The notes: a model not told the origin generated them from the letters alone. Positions 15,357 through 23,325 are shown, counted from the first letter of the stretch. The stretch: 45,864 nucleotides of DNA from Bacteroidales bacterium (GCA_016287875.1 JAEEXQ010000012.1:1-45864); one strand, 5' to 3'. A program made the numbers and translations.

Positions 15357-17162
15357 ATGCTCGGTTCCAGATCAGTTATTCTTACGTTCTTTGTGGCGCT
15401 TGTTTCAGCATGTGCGCCTATGGAAGAACAGCCTACGGAAGAACGGGCGAAGGAAGAGATAGAACCGACAGCCATAACCCTGAATAATCATGAGTTAACA
15501 TTAGCGAGGGGATCCAGCGAAACGCTGACTTATTCTTTCTCTCCAGAAGAATCTGTTGAACTTCCCGTTTCGTGGCATAGTTCAGATACGAGCATCGTGA
15601 AGGTCGCGGATGGGATAGTGTATGGAATCAACAAAGGGCAGGCTGAGGTTTTTGTTGAATCCGGAAAGCTGTCAGACGGCTGTGTGGTTACTGTTGTAGT
15701 CAATCCATCCGAAATCATATTGAACACAAATTCCCTGGCTCTTTATTTAGGGGCGACGACGACAATCGAGGCCACGGTTCTTCCTCTTGATGTGAATGAT
15801 ACTACTGTAGTCTGGACATCTTCAGATAGCCAAGTCGTTTCTGTTGACGAATCCGGCGTTATCAGGGCTTTGAGCGACGGCAAAGCAATGATAACGGCGA
15901 CTTGCGGAGAAGTATCTTCCTCCTGCAGTGTCACGGCCTGCTCTCCATTATCATTGGAGGCGCGGGAAAATGGCATAATCACAATCAACAATCCATTAAG
16001 AAGGACCTATAGCTATAGCATCAATGGTGCACAGCATACAAGCCGCGATAGTACATTAATCGAAATCAAGGTTGTTTCCGGAGATGTGGTTGCGTTATTT
16101 GGCAGCGCAAACTCACCCGCTACTGACGCTGTCAAACACACAAGTATTCAGTGTTCGTCGCCATGCTACATTTTTGGCAATGTCATGAGCCTGTATCATC
16201 CGGACAGCCTGATAGGTGCCGAAGAAATCTATGAGCCGTTCGCTTTTTATGGATTATTCAAAAACAATTCAAATATATATAACCATCCTGAAAAGGATTT
16301 GGTGCTATCGGCAATAGTGATGAAATCCTATTGTTATGCCTGGATGTTTTATGGTTGCACTGGTTTGACGTCTGCTCCGGAATTACCCGCAACCAGTCTG
16401 GCAGATCATTGTTATTCAGAGATGTTTGAGCGATGCACCGCCCTTGAAAAAGCCCCAGAATTACCAGCGGTAGATTTAGCAGAACGCTGTTATTCATACA
16501 TGTTCTCATATTGCAGCGCACTGAAATCACCCCCGGTTATTCATGCTGTGAATCTTGAGAAGAACTGTTGCTTTTCTATGTTCCAGTGGTGCACCAGTTT
16601 GTCGTCCGCTCCAGTTCTTAAAGCAACAAAGATGAAGCATGCCTGCTATGAATGCATGTTCTATGCTTGTACTTCATTAACATCAGCCCCGGAACTTCCG
16701 GCAACGGTGTTGGCTCAAAGTTGTTATAATTCAATGTTCTACGCGTGTACAAGCTTGAAAGACGCTCCTGCTTTGCCAGCCACCAGTCTCGCCCCTGGTT
16801 GCTATGCCGATATGTTTGCAGAATGCACCGGGCTAACAACAGCTCCTGCCCTCCCCGCTACCACATTAGCGGAATCCTGCTATGCGGCCATGTTTAGATA
16901 CTGTATCAATTTGACCACAGCTCCTGTTCTCCCTGCTAAAGAACTGAAACCATCTTGTTATTATAATATGTTTCGTTCCTGCGAACGATTGAATTATATC
17001 AAGGCGTTGTTCACGACCAATCCGAGCTTTGACACCACCGGTTTCTGGGTTGAAGGAGTATCATCTTCCGGCACATTTGTAATGAACAAAGCGGCCTCGT
17101 GGGATGTTCGTGGTGTTAACGGAATTCCTGTCGGTTGGGATGTCAATACGGCAACTGAATAA
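15357..17162 (+). CDS. Surface lipoprotein with Ig-like (BIG_2) domains and Cys-rich 26-residue repeats
   Basis: The 601-residue protein has a lipoprotein signal (TFFVALVSACAPM). Two bacterial Ig-like domains follow at about 38-120 and 121-195 (ITLNNHELTLARGSSETLTY, IILNTNSLALYLGATTTIEA). Residues about 326-545 hold nine repeats of 26 residues of the form CYxxMFxxCxxLxxAPxLPA. This pattern is common in Bacteroidales surface proteins with leucine-rich-like repeats. The C-terminus (SGTFVMNKAASWDVRGVNGIPVGW) is the usual closing segment of these proteins. A role in adhesion or binding is only inferred. GC content is lower than in the core genome, and the gene sits between the BRO-N gene and tRNA-Leu. 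Confidence 0.75.
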   Translation: MLGSRSVILTFFVALVSACAPMEEQPTEERAKEEIEPTAITLNNHELTLARGSSETLTYSFSPEESVELPVSWHSSDTSIVKVADGIVYGINKGQAEVFVESGKLSDGCVVTVVVNPSEIILNTNSLALYLGATTTIEATVLPLDVNDTTVVWTSSDSQVVSVDESGVIRALSDGKAMITATCGEVSSSCSVTACSPLSLEARENGIITINNPLRRTYSYSINGAQHTSRDSTLIEIKVVSGDVVALFGSANSPATDAVKHTSIQCSSPCYIFGNVMSLYHPDSLIGAEEIYEPFAFYGLFKNNSNIYNHPEKDLVLSAIVMKSYCYAWMFYGCTGLTSAPELPATSLADHCYSEMFERCTALEKAPELPAVDLAERCYSYMFSYCSALKSPPVIHAVNLEKNCCFSMFQWCTSLSSAPVLKATKMKHACYECMFYACTSLTSAPELPATVLAQSCYNSMFYACTSLKDAPALPATSLAPGCYADMFAECTGLTTAPALPATTLAESCYAAMFRYCINLTTAPVLPAKELKPSCYYNMFRSCERLNYIKALFTTNPSFDTTGFWVEGVSSSGTFVMNKAASWDVRGVNGIPVGWDVNTATE

Positions 17163-17240
17163 ATTTGTGCATAGCCTTCTAGAGGGATGTTCCCAGCAAC
17201 TTGCTGATACGCAATATGTGGGGAAGGCAGTCGAAGACAG

Positions 17241-17287
17241 GGCACGAAAAAAGGCGTCGCGGAAAAGCGATGCCTTTTTTTCGTGCC
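17241..17287. terminator. Bidirectional intrinsic terminator
   Basis: An inverted repeat (GGCACGAAAAAAGGC with GCCTTTTTTTCGTGCC, plus inner TCGC/GCGA) has A and T tracts on both sides, so it can end transcription from the Cys-rich repeat gene on the plus strand and from tRNA-Leu on the minus strand. Confidence 0.75.
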
Positions 17288-17368
17288 CAGAGCGGGAATC
17301 GAACCCGCACGTCTTTAAGGGACACTGGATTTTGAGTCCAGCGCGTCTACCAATTCCGCCATCCGGGC
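17284..17368 (-). tRNA. tRNA-Leu (anticodon CAA)
   Basis: An 85-base tRNA is read on the minus strand. The acceptor arm GCCCGGA pairs with TCTGGGC (one G-U pair), the D region has GGTAGACG, the anticodon stem CTGGA/TCCAG carries the loop CTCAAAA with CAA at positions 34-36, there is a variable arm GTCCCTTAAAGAC of class II type, and the T loop is GGTTCGATTCC. Decoding of UUG leucine follows. No CCA is encoded; the discriminator is A at 17284. The 3' end faces the lower-GC pair of genes. Confidence 0.93.
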
Positions 17369-17432
17369 TGGGGTGCGGCCGGCTGAGTGCCGTGGCTCGC
17401 GTTTGGAGAGGCAAAGGTAAGAAAAAATTTCG

Positions 17433-17440
17433 TAACTTGC
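17433..17440 (+). promoter_or_regulatory. Probable -7 box for aroB
   Basis: TAACTTGC on the plus strand resembles TAnnTTTG and ends 7 bases before the ATG at 17448, giving a very short leader. Confidence 0.35.
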
Positions 17441-17447
17441 AGAGGAT

Positions 17448-18407
17448 ATGAAAGAACTGGCAGCTGAACTCAGAAAATACAAGCAGGTCTTCGTGGTCTG
17501 CGACCGCAATGTGGAAGGATTCGCGCGCGAAGTGACCGGCTTGCGGACGGGCGGCCGTAGCGGAGAGCCCTGTGGCCTTCTGGCCATTACGGCCGACGAG
17601 GCCCACAAGACCATCGACTCGGTGATGCTGATCTGCCGCTGGCTGTTGGAGATGGGAGCCGACCGCGAGGCACTTGTGCTCGCGGTGGGCGGCGGGGTCA
17701 CTACCGATATGGCAGGATTCGCGGCGAGCATCTACAAGCGCGGCATCCGCTATGCCAACGTGCCCACTACGCTTCTGTCCATGGTGGATGCGGGGATAGG
17801 GGGCAAGACGGGTGTCAACCTGGACGGCTTCAAGAACCTGCTGGGTGTCATACGCCAGCCCGAGTTCACCGCCATCTTCCCGGATGCACTGCAGACTCTC
17901 CCCGAAAGGGAATTCCGCAGTGGCCTGGCGGAGATGCTGAAGACCTTCATCATCAAGAATCCGTCCCACGCCTATGAGCGCACGGTGGCGGAAGGGCCTC
18001 TGCCCGAGCTGATACAGATGGCCGCCGGGATAAAGCAGGAGATTGTGGAGAAGGATGAGTTCGAGAGCGGGGTCCGACGCAAGCTCAATCTGGGGCACAC
18101 CTGGGGGCACGCGATAGAGTGGCGTCTGCCCGGTGCTTATTCCCACGGAGAAGCGGTGGCGATTGGTATGGTGCAGGCAGCCCGCTACGCCGAGCGCTTC
18201 GGCATCGCCGAGGAAGAGGGGCTGGCCGCGCGCATCGGAAAGGACCTCAAGGCCTGCGGCCTGCCGACCGAACTCCCCTGCCCCGTCAGCGAGCTTCTCC
18301 CCGCGATAGCGAAGGACAAGAAAGCGCAAAACGGGCAGATCCGTCTGGTCCTGCCCGTCAGAATCGGGAAAGTCGTCGTAAAGAAGGTAGATCCTTCTAC
18401 TCTGTGA
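17448..18407 (+). CDS. aroB: 3-Dehydroquinate synthase
   Basis: The 319-residue enzyme converts DAHP to 3-dehydroquinate, the step before the aroD-aroA fusion in this window. The NAD-binding turn is GGGVTTDMAGF (about 84-94), then VPTTLLSMVDAGIGGKTGVN (about 105-124). The metal ligands are Glu of GLAEMLKTF (about 165), His of LNLGHTWGHAIE (about 213) and His of YSHGEAVAIG (about 229). At 319 residues it is shorter than the usual 350-360, mainly at the N-terminus. The gene is not next to aroC or aroD-aroA, and its 3' end overlaps the converging phosphoesterase gene by 11 bp. Confidence 0.93.
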   Translation: MKELAAELRKYKQVFVVCDRNVEGFAREVTGLRTGGRSGEPCGLLAITADEAHKTIDSVMLICRWLLEMGADREALVLAVGGGVTTDMAGFAASIYKRGIRYANVPTTLLSMVDAGIGGKTGVNLDGFKNLLGVIRQPEFTAIFPDALQTLPEREFRSGLAEMLKTFIIKNPSHAYERTVAEGPLPELIQMAAGIKQEIVEKDEFESGVRRKLNLGHTWGHAIEWRLPGAYSHGEAVAIGMVQAARYAERFGIAEEEGLAARIGKDLKACGLPTELPCPVSELLPAIAKDKKAQNGQIRLVLPVRIGKVVVKKVDPSTL

Positions 18408-19773
18408 CAGTGCAGCTGGCGGAAACCAGGTTGCTGACCGCATCCCAGGAATCCCTCGCCTCCAGCACCACCTCATAATCCCCCGGAGCAATCTCCAAAT
18501 CCAGTTTCCAGTCCTTCTTCATCTGCGAAGGCTGGGGTGCGCGGTAGAAGTCCGCGAGGACCTTTCGCACCGTCACCGTATATCCGTTCTTCTTGACGGT
18601 TATGCGGTAGTTGTGCACGAACTCGTCGTCGGTGCCGGCGGGCCAGCTAACGGTCATCTTCCCCTTCCCTCCCTTGGCTGCGACCGAACTCAGCACGGGG
18701 GCCTGGTTCGCGGCCGCCAGGGCCTTATGGTTGTATTTGCGGAGATGCCTGCCGTCCTTGGAAGGGCGCCTCAACACCCAGGGCTCGCCGATTGTAGTAT
18801 TGTTGTAGAAGTCCATACGGACCACACGCATATTCCCCCTCTTGTCGAACTGCAGCAGCAGGCCCTGGGAGAACTCGTCCTTATCCCTCATAACGGTCTT
18901 GCCCGCCATATTCTCGTATCCCCCGTTATCTATGGCCATATAGCGCGTGGAGGCCGTGCCCATCGCGGTAAAATTCCCCTGCCATATACTCCTCGGGTCA
19001 TTCAGGGGAAAATGCAGATGCCCGCCGAACACCACCGCCTGGGGGTATTTGTTCAGGACGTCCGTCAGCACCCTGGTACTCCAGTAGCCCGTATGATTGG
19101 GGTAGGTGTCGTCCAGATAGCTTCCGTAGATGGTATGGTAGATCATGGCGTGGGTAATCACTATGACATATTTATCCGGCTCTGCGGAGGTGATGGCCTT
19201 GAGGTTCTCGTCTAGCCAGCGTATGCTCTGCTCGGGATAGATCACAGGGTCGCGCCCGTCGGGGACTACGGACAGAATATGATATCCGCCTATGCGGTAG
19301 TGCCGGCATTCGTACTTTTCGGCCATCGCCGGGTCGCCTACTTCGGCGGTGTAGAAGTCCGGGCCGAGGCGCTTGGGGAACTGTTTGGCTTCCTTATAGG
19401 TGTTCACCGTCCATTCTTTCCAGATGTCGTGGTTGCCCACGGTGTAGGCCAAGGGGACCTCGCGGGGGTCGAGCACGTCCAGATAGAGCCGGCGCCAGTC
19501 GTCGATCTGGGTGTATTTGCTCGCATCCCAGGCGGGGCTGTCCACCAGGTCGCCCACCACGACCACTCCGTCGAGGCCGCCGAAGCGGGCGGCATAGTCG
19601 CGTTCCTGCTCCAATGCGCTGCGGAATTTGCGGGCGGGGACCGTCTGGTATCCGTTTACGTGCGTGTCGCTGATGGTGGCCAGATTGAGCACAACCTTCC
19701 TGGGGTTGAAGTCGCGGCCATAGACGATGGTGCCGAGCAGCAGGGCCGACACCAGCAATAATTTCTTAGGCAT
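18397..19773 (-). CDS. Secreted calcineurin-like phosphoesterase with C-terminal FN3-like domain
   Basis: The 458-residue protein has a signal peptide (KKLLLVSALLLGTIVYG). Residues about 28-290 carry the metallophosphoesterase blocks ISDTHVNG, VVGDLVDS, TVGNHDIW, ITHAMIYH and GGHLHFP, so a two-metal phosphohydrolase acting in the periplasm or outside the cell is expected. Residues about 360-455 are a strand-rich domain (APVLSSVAAKGGKGKMTVSWPAGTDD, YRITVKKNGYTVTV) of fibronectin-III type. Substrate unknown. It follows radA with an 8-bp overlap on the same strand, which suggests co-transcription, and converges on aroB. Confidence 0.78.
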   Translation of the reverse strand: MPKKLLLVSALLLGTIVYGRDFNPRKVVLNLATISDTHVNGYQTVPARKFRSALEQERDYAARFGGLDGVVVVGDLVDSPAWDASKYTQIDDWRRLYLDVLDPREVPLAYTVGNHDIWKEWTVNTYKEAKQFPKRLGPDFYTAEVGDPAMAEKYECRHYRIGGYHILSVVPDGRDPVIYPEQSIRWLDENLKAITSAEPDKYVIVITHAMIYHTIYGSYLDDTYPNHTGYWSTRVLTDVLNKYPQAVVFGGHLHFPLNDPRSIWQGNFTAMGTASTRYMAIDNGGYENMAGKTVMRDKDEFSQGLLLQFDKRGNMRVVRMDFYNNTTIGEPWVLRRPSKDGRHLRKYNHKALAAANQAPVLSSVAAKGGKGKMTVSWPAGTDDEFVHNYRITVKKNGYTVTVRKVLADFYRAPQPSQMKKDWKLDLEIAPGDYEVVLEARDSWDAVSNLVSASCTVTE

Positions 19774-21175
19774 TTTTGAATAGTGCTTTCACAAGGGCCG
19801 GTACGTCGGCCACTTTTATGGTTTTTATTTCTTTAGGCAGCCCCTCGTTCAGAGGAGTGAAGCTACTAACGTAGATGCGTTTGAATCCCAGCCTGGCGGC
19901 CTCCGCGATGCGGCGGTCGGTCTGCGCGACGGGGCGTATCTCCCCGCTGAGTCCGACTTCCCCCGCAAAGCAGGAATCCCCCGGAAGGGAATAATCGAAA
20001 TTGGATGACAGCACGGCCGCAATCACCGCGAGGTCGGCTGCCGGGTCGCTGACTTTGAGCCCGCCGGCCATGTTCAGGAACACGTCCTTGGCGCTCAGAT
20101 GGAAGCCGGCGCGCTTCTCCAGCACCGCCAGAAGCATATTCAGGCGGCGGGTGTCGAAGCCGGTGGCGGAGCGCTGGGCGGTGCCGTAAACCGCGCTGCT
20201 CACCAAGGCCTGGACTTCGAAAAGCAGGGGACGGGTGCCGTCGAGGGTGGCGCAGATGGCCGCTCCGCTGAGGCCCGCCTCGTGCATAGGGATCAGCATC
20301 TCCGAGGGATTCGCGACCTCCTTGAGGCCGGCGCCCGTCATCTCGAAGACGGCGATTTCGGAGGTGGATCCGAAACGGTTCTTGATGCTGCGGAGGATAC
20401 GGTACGAGCCGCGGTTCTCCCCCTCGAACTGAAGGACCACATCCACTATGTGCTCCAGTATCTTCGGGCCGGCGATGTATCCGTCCTTGGTGATATGGCC
20501 TATGAGTATGATGGGGATGCCGGAGGTCTTGGCGAAGCGCAGCAGCATCGCGGCGACTTCCTTTATCTGGGAGACGCTGCCGGGGGTAGATTCGACCGTG
20601 TCGGTGAACATAGTCTGCACCGAATCCACTATCATCAGCTGGGGCTTGATGGCCTCCGCCTGCTCTATGACGGATTCAATTCTGGTTTCGGCGAAGATGA
20701 GAGTCTGTTCGCCGTCGGGGTTGCGGTCGGGTGAGAGGCGGTCTGCGGATGAGAGGCGGTCCGCACGCATCTTCACCTGCCTTTCGCTCTCCTCTCCCGT
20801 AACATAGAGGGTTCCGAGTCCGGAGGCCAGGGGAATCTGGAGGCTGAGGGTGGATTTACCTATGCCGGGTTCGCCGCCTACGAGGACCAGGGAACCGGGC
20901 ACTATCCCCCCGCCGAGAAGCCTGTCGACCTCGGGGAGCCCCAGCGAAAGACGCGGCTCCTTGCTACGGTCGATTTCCTTGAGGCGGATGGGCTTGCGGC
21001 CGTCGGAAGACTTCGCGGACAGGCCCCTGGAGCCGCTGCCGCCGTCTGCGGACTTCTTCTCCACAGGAGCTTCTACCATGGTGTTCCATTCACCGCACGC
21101 CGGGCAGCGCCCCATCCACTTGGGACTCTCATTGCCGCAATTGGTGCAATACCATAAAGTTTTCGCTGTTGCCAT
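19766..21175 (-). CDS. radA: DNA repair and branch-migration protein RadA
   Basis: The protein of about 469 residues has a C4 zinc finger at the start (CTNCGN...CPACGEW), a Walker A site GGEPGIGKST near 88-97, the RadA-specific KNRFGSTSEIAVFEM block near 265, and a C-terminal Lon-like domain (about 330-465). RadA is a DnaB-like helicase that extends recombination intermediates. A short direct repeat in the coding sequence (ADRLSSADRLS, about residues 139-149) adds residues to the region after GEESERQVK compared with the usual sequence. ATG at 21175 fits the family start MxKxK; ATG at 21181 is also possible. Confidence 0.92.
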   Translation of the reverse strand: MATAKTLWYCTNCGNESPKWMGRCPACGEWNTMVEAPVEKKSADGGSGSRGLSAKSSDGRKPIRLKEIDRSKEPRLSLGLPEVDRLLGGGIVPGSLVLVGGEPGIGKSTLSLQIPLASGLGTLYVTGEESERQVKMRADRLSSADRLSPDRNPDGEQTLIFAETRIESVIEQAEAIKPQLMIVDSVQTMFTDTVESTPGSVSQIKEVAAMLLRFAKTSGIPIILIGHITKDGYIAGPKILEHIVDVVLQFEGENRGSYRILRSIKNRFGSTSEIAVFEMTGAGLKEVANPSEMLIPMHEAGLSGAAICATLDGTRPLLFEVQALVSSAVYGTAQRSATGFDTRRLNMLLAVLEKRAGFHLSAKDVFLNMAGGLKVSDPAADLAVIAAVLSSNFDYSLPGDSCFAGEVGLSGEIRPVAQTDRRIAEAARLGFKRIYVSSFTPLNEGLPKEIKTIKVADVPALVKALFKNA

Positions 21176-21425
21176 AATCATCTTCGCCCGACCTTTCCAC
21201 CAGCCCGGCCAAATACAAATTTACAAGTTTTTTCGATATTATTTCGCTACTACCTTCAACGCCCGCCCAACCGCTGCGCTTTCTCGCACAGGGGTGGGCG
21301 GGTTTAGGCTTTGGTAGGGACTTCGGTTCTGATTTTCCCCTCCTCCCATTTCCGCTACGGCTGCGAGCAACAGTCGGGCGCGAGGAGGGCCTTCGCACTG
21401 AGCCCCCCGCAGCGCCCGAACTGTA

Positions 21426-21452
21426 GCCGCCCGTCCTGCTTCGACGGGCGGC
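21426..21452. repeat. Hairpin with loop GAAGCAG (on minus strand)
   Basis: On the minus strand GCCGCCCGTC pairs with GACGGGCGGC around the seven-base loop GAAGCAG. The same loop is found at 22144-22170 and 45733-45759 on the plus strand with stems that differ by paired changes. Confidence 0.7.
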
Positions 21453-21473
21453 GGTGCCGCAGAACTCGCCCGC

Positions 21474-21586
21474 CATGCAGCACTTAACCCTTTGATTACC
21501 AATACTTTCCCAGAAAGAGAATCGTCGAAATTCGACGATTCTCTTTCCGGTTATCACCTATCTATCAATCACTTGGCTGCTGCATG
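21474..21586. repeat. 106-bp-family palindromic element E4
   Basis: Outer arms CATGCAGCA (21474-21482) and TGCTGCATG (21578-21586) pair. The inner palindrome is 21510-21550, with a 17-bp core (GAAAGAGAATCGTCGAA and its complement) and almost no loop. The inner arm AGAAAGAGAATCG is shared with element E6. Confidence 0.82.
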
Positions 21587-21589
21587 ATA

Positions 21590-21622
21590 ATTGTCATCCT
21601 GAGCGTTAGCGAAGGATCTTTG
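21590..21622. repeat. Dispersed repeat of the TGTCATCCTGAGCG type
   Basis: The motif TTGTCATCCTGAGCG followed by GCGAAGGATCTTTG is a dispersed intergenic repeat I recognise from many Bacteroidetes genomes. It follows E4 by 3 bp. Confidence 0.6.
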
Positions 21623-21652
21623 TATGCTAACCCCTTTCCACAGCATTTCAAA

Positions 21653-21751
21653 GGGCAAGGTCTAATTTCATGGCGGGCACCCTGCCCACTGGAAGTACGT
21701 AGGAGGCCGATATGAGGGCAAGGTCCCAGGCATAAAATCAGACCTTGCCCA
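21653..21751. repeat. Inverted repeat gggcaaggtct / agaccttgccc
   Basis: The 11-base arms at 21653-21663 and 21741-21751 are exact inverted copies, and a third copy of gggcaaggtc lies at about 21717. The same arms occur at 45398 in the second island. Confidence 0.6.
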
Positions 21752-21814
21752 TCAGAAGGCGTTCTGTTCTCCCTATACCTTTTCCTCAGCATATCAAACC
21801 GCATATTATTGATA

Positions 21815-22110
21815 GACCTGGAGCAAAAACCGCCAAAAACGCTGCAGGTCACAGTGTTTTACAGGGGACCTGGAGCAAAAACCGCCAAAAACGCTGCAGG
21901 TCACAGTGTTTTACAGGGGACCTGGAGCAAAAATGGCGAAAAATGCTGCAGGTCACAGTGTTTTACAGGGGACCTGGAGCAATAATGGCGAAAAATGCTG
22001 CAGGTCACAGTGTTTTGCAGGGGACCTGGAGCAATAATGGCGAAAAATGCTGCAGGTCACAGTGTTTTACAGGGGACCTGGAGCAAAAACCGCCAAAAAC
22101 GCTGCAGGTC
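21815..22110. repeat. 52-bp tandem hairpin array, copy A (six hairpins)
   Basis: Six hairpins start at 21815, 21867, 21919, 21971, 22023 and 22075, exactly 52 bp apart. Each has arms GACCTGGAGC and GCTGCAGGTC around a 16-base A-rich loop, and units are joined by the 16-base spacer ACAGTGTTTTACAGGG. The loops have two main versions centred on CCGCC or TGGCG. Stems are constant, while loops vary. Confidence 0.9.
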
Positions 22111-22143
22111 GTGGCAGGAAATGGGGTGCGGCTGGTGGGCAAC

Positions 22144-22170
22144 GCTGCCGGTCGAAGCAGGACCGGCAGC
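22144..22170. repeat. Hairpin with loop GAAGCAG, copy A
   Basis: GCTGCCGGTC pairs perfectly with GACCGGCAGC around GAAGCAG. The structure starts 33 bp after the array ends and is exactly repeated at 45733-45759. Confidence 0.75.
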
Positions 22171-22344
22171 TACGGCGGCGCCGGCTGCGGGGAGCAACAT
22201 CCCTGAGCGCCTCAGCGCGAACGGCGGAGGCCGGTCCGAAGGACGGAGGCCGAGAGCCGCGGGGTACGTTAGGGGCAGAGCCCCTGACAAGATGACTGGC
22301 ATCCGCCAGGATGCCTCCTCGCCGGCGGCCTTAGCCCAGCGACC

Positions 22345-22382
22345 AGATTCCTCGGCTCGCTGCGCTCGCTCGGAATGACAAT
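22345..22382. repeat. Dispersed repeat of the GGAATGACA type
   Basis: AGATTCCTCGGCTCGCTGCG followed by CTCGCTCGGAATGACAAT is a dispersed repeat common in many bacterial genomes, often palindromic. It lies just before E5, mirroring the repeat that follows E4. Confidence 0.6.
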
Positions 22383-22394
22383 AAGGGATTTAGG

Positions 22395-22503
22395 GCCGGG
22401 CAGTCAAGTGGCTGTGTATCAACTATATCCTGAAAACAAATCGGCCAAAATAACCGATTTGTTTTCAGGATATTGCTGTGAATCAATGACTTAGCTGCCC
22501 GGC
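22395..22503. repeat. 106-bp-family palindromic element E5
   Basis: Outer arms GCCGGGCAGTCAAGT and ACTTAGCTGCCCGGC (22395-22409 with 22489-22503) pair with two mismatches, and a perfect 20-bp inner stem (22425-22444 with 22454-22473) surrounds a 9-base loop. It lies 26 bp after the nagB stop codon on the minus strand and could terminate that operon. Confidence 0.85.
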
Positions 22504-22529
22504 GAAAAAAGAGCGCGCCAAGGGGGCAG

Positions 22530-23324
22530 CTAGCGCATCTCGGCGGCTTCGACGGCTTTGAAGTACTTGTAGCTGTTGAGCTTGAGTTCGCCGGCGGCTT
22601 CCTCGTCCACGACGACTATGCCGTCGGGGTGGTTCTGGAGGGCGGAGACGGTGTTCTTGTGGGTGACGGGGCCTTCGATGGCTTCGCCGATAGCACGGGC
22701 CTTCTTGGGTCCGAGGGCGAGGATGATGACCTCGGCGGCGCTGAGCACGGTGGCTACGCCTACGGACATCGCCTGCTTGGGCACGAGGTTGATATCACCC
22801 CCGAAGAAGCGGGAGTTGACACGGATGGTGTCGTCGGTAAGGGTCACCACGCGGGTGCGGCTCTGCAGCGAGGAGAAGGGCTCGTTGAATGCGATGTGTC
22901 CGTCTTCGCCGATTCCGCCGAAGAACAGGTCGAATCCGCCGGCGGCCACTATCTTCTCTTCGTAGGAAGCGCACTCGGCTGCGAGGTCGGGGGCGTTGCC
23001 GTCGAGGATGTGGATGTTCTCGCGGGGGATGTCGACGTGGTCGAAGAGGTTACGGAACATGAAGCTATGATAGCTCTCGGGGTGCTCGACGGGAAGGCCG
23101 ACGTACTCATCCATATTGAAGGTGACTACGTTCTTGAAGGAGACTTCCCCTGCCTTGTTCATACGGGCGAGCTCGGCATAGACGGCCTCGGGGGTGGAGC
23201 CGGTAGGAAGGCCCAGCACGAAGGGCTTCTTGGAAACCTTTGCCTTGGCGTTGATTGCACCGGCGATACGATGTGCCACCCACAGGGCAGCATCCTTTGC
23301 ATTGTCTCTGATGATGACTTTCAT
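22530..23324 (-). CDS. nagB: Glucosamine-6-phosphate deaminase
   Basis: The 264-residue enzyme converts glucosamine-6-phosphate to fructose-6-phosphate and ammonia. The sugar-phosphate loop is GLPTGSTPEAVY (about 38-49), the catalytic Asp of NMDEYVGLP lies near 72, and the active block GIGEDGHIAFNEP (about 137-149) keeps the Asp, His and Glu of the family. Length matches E. coli NagB (266). It follows the NagB-like/PIG-L gene by 1 bp on the same strand, so the two are co-transcribed. Confidence 0.94.
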   Translation of the reverse strand: MKVIIRDNAKDAALWVAHRIAGAINAKAKVSKKPFVLGLPTGSTPEAVYAELARMNKAGEVSFKNVVTFNMDEYVGLPVEHPESYHSFMFRNLFDHVDIPRENIHILDGNAPDLAAECASYEEKIVAAGGFDLFFGGIGEDGHIAFNEPFSSLQSRTRVVTLTDDTIRVNSRFFGGDINLVPKQAMSVGVATVLSAAEVIILALGPKKARAIGEAIEGPVTHKNTVSALQNHPDGIVVVDEEAAGELKLNSYKYFKAVEAAEMR

Positions 23325-23325
23325 A

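Larger units (their letters stand above)
21653..22306. repeat. Repeat-island module, copy A
   Basis: From the gggcaaggtct at 21653 to the end of the shared part, this segment matches 45398-45864. The shared part includes about 60 bp of leader (ending in TTATTGATA), the tandem hairpin array and a GC-rich tail in which only three differences are visible over about 165 bp. Copy A has six array hairpins and copy B has three. Confidence 0.8.
21182..22529. other. Gene-free repeat island between radA and nagB
   Basis: These 1.35 kb contain no credible gene. In order they hold a GC-rich inverted module (about 21270-21452), palindrome E4, a dispersed TGTCATCCTGAGCG-type repeat, a segment with gggcaaggtct inverted repeats, a 52-bp tandem array of hairpins, a conserved GC-rich module, a second dispersed GGAATGACA-type repeat, and palindrome E5. 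The segment from 21653 to about 22306 is repeated near the right end of the window. Open frames across the array are a by-product of the repeat period. Confidence 0.8.

Noticed and set aside
17284..17368. tRNA-Leu as a proven integration site
   Set aside because: No direct repeat of its 3' end and no integrase were found, so only a weak island hypothesis is kept.
21129..21557. Minus-strand open frame upstream of radA
   Set aside because: It overlaps the radA start, its product is low-complexity Arg/Ser/Gly text and it runs across a palindrome.
21815..22110. CRISPR array
   Set aside because: The period is regular, but loops come in only a few versions repeated in different units and no cas genes are present; the units are hairpins with A-rich loops.
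21745..22206. Open reading frame of 153 codons across the hairpin array, with a repetitive product (HSVLQGTWSKNRQKRCRSQCFTG type)
   Set aside because: The 52-bp period is not a multiple of three, so all frames cycle through the same peptide pieces; there is no start signal, and the array conserves hairpin pairing, not a protein.
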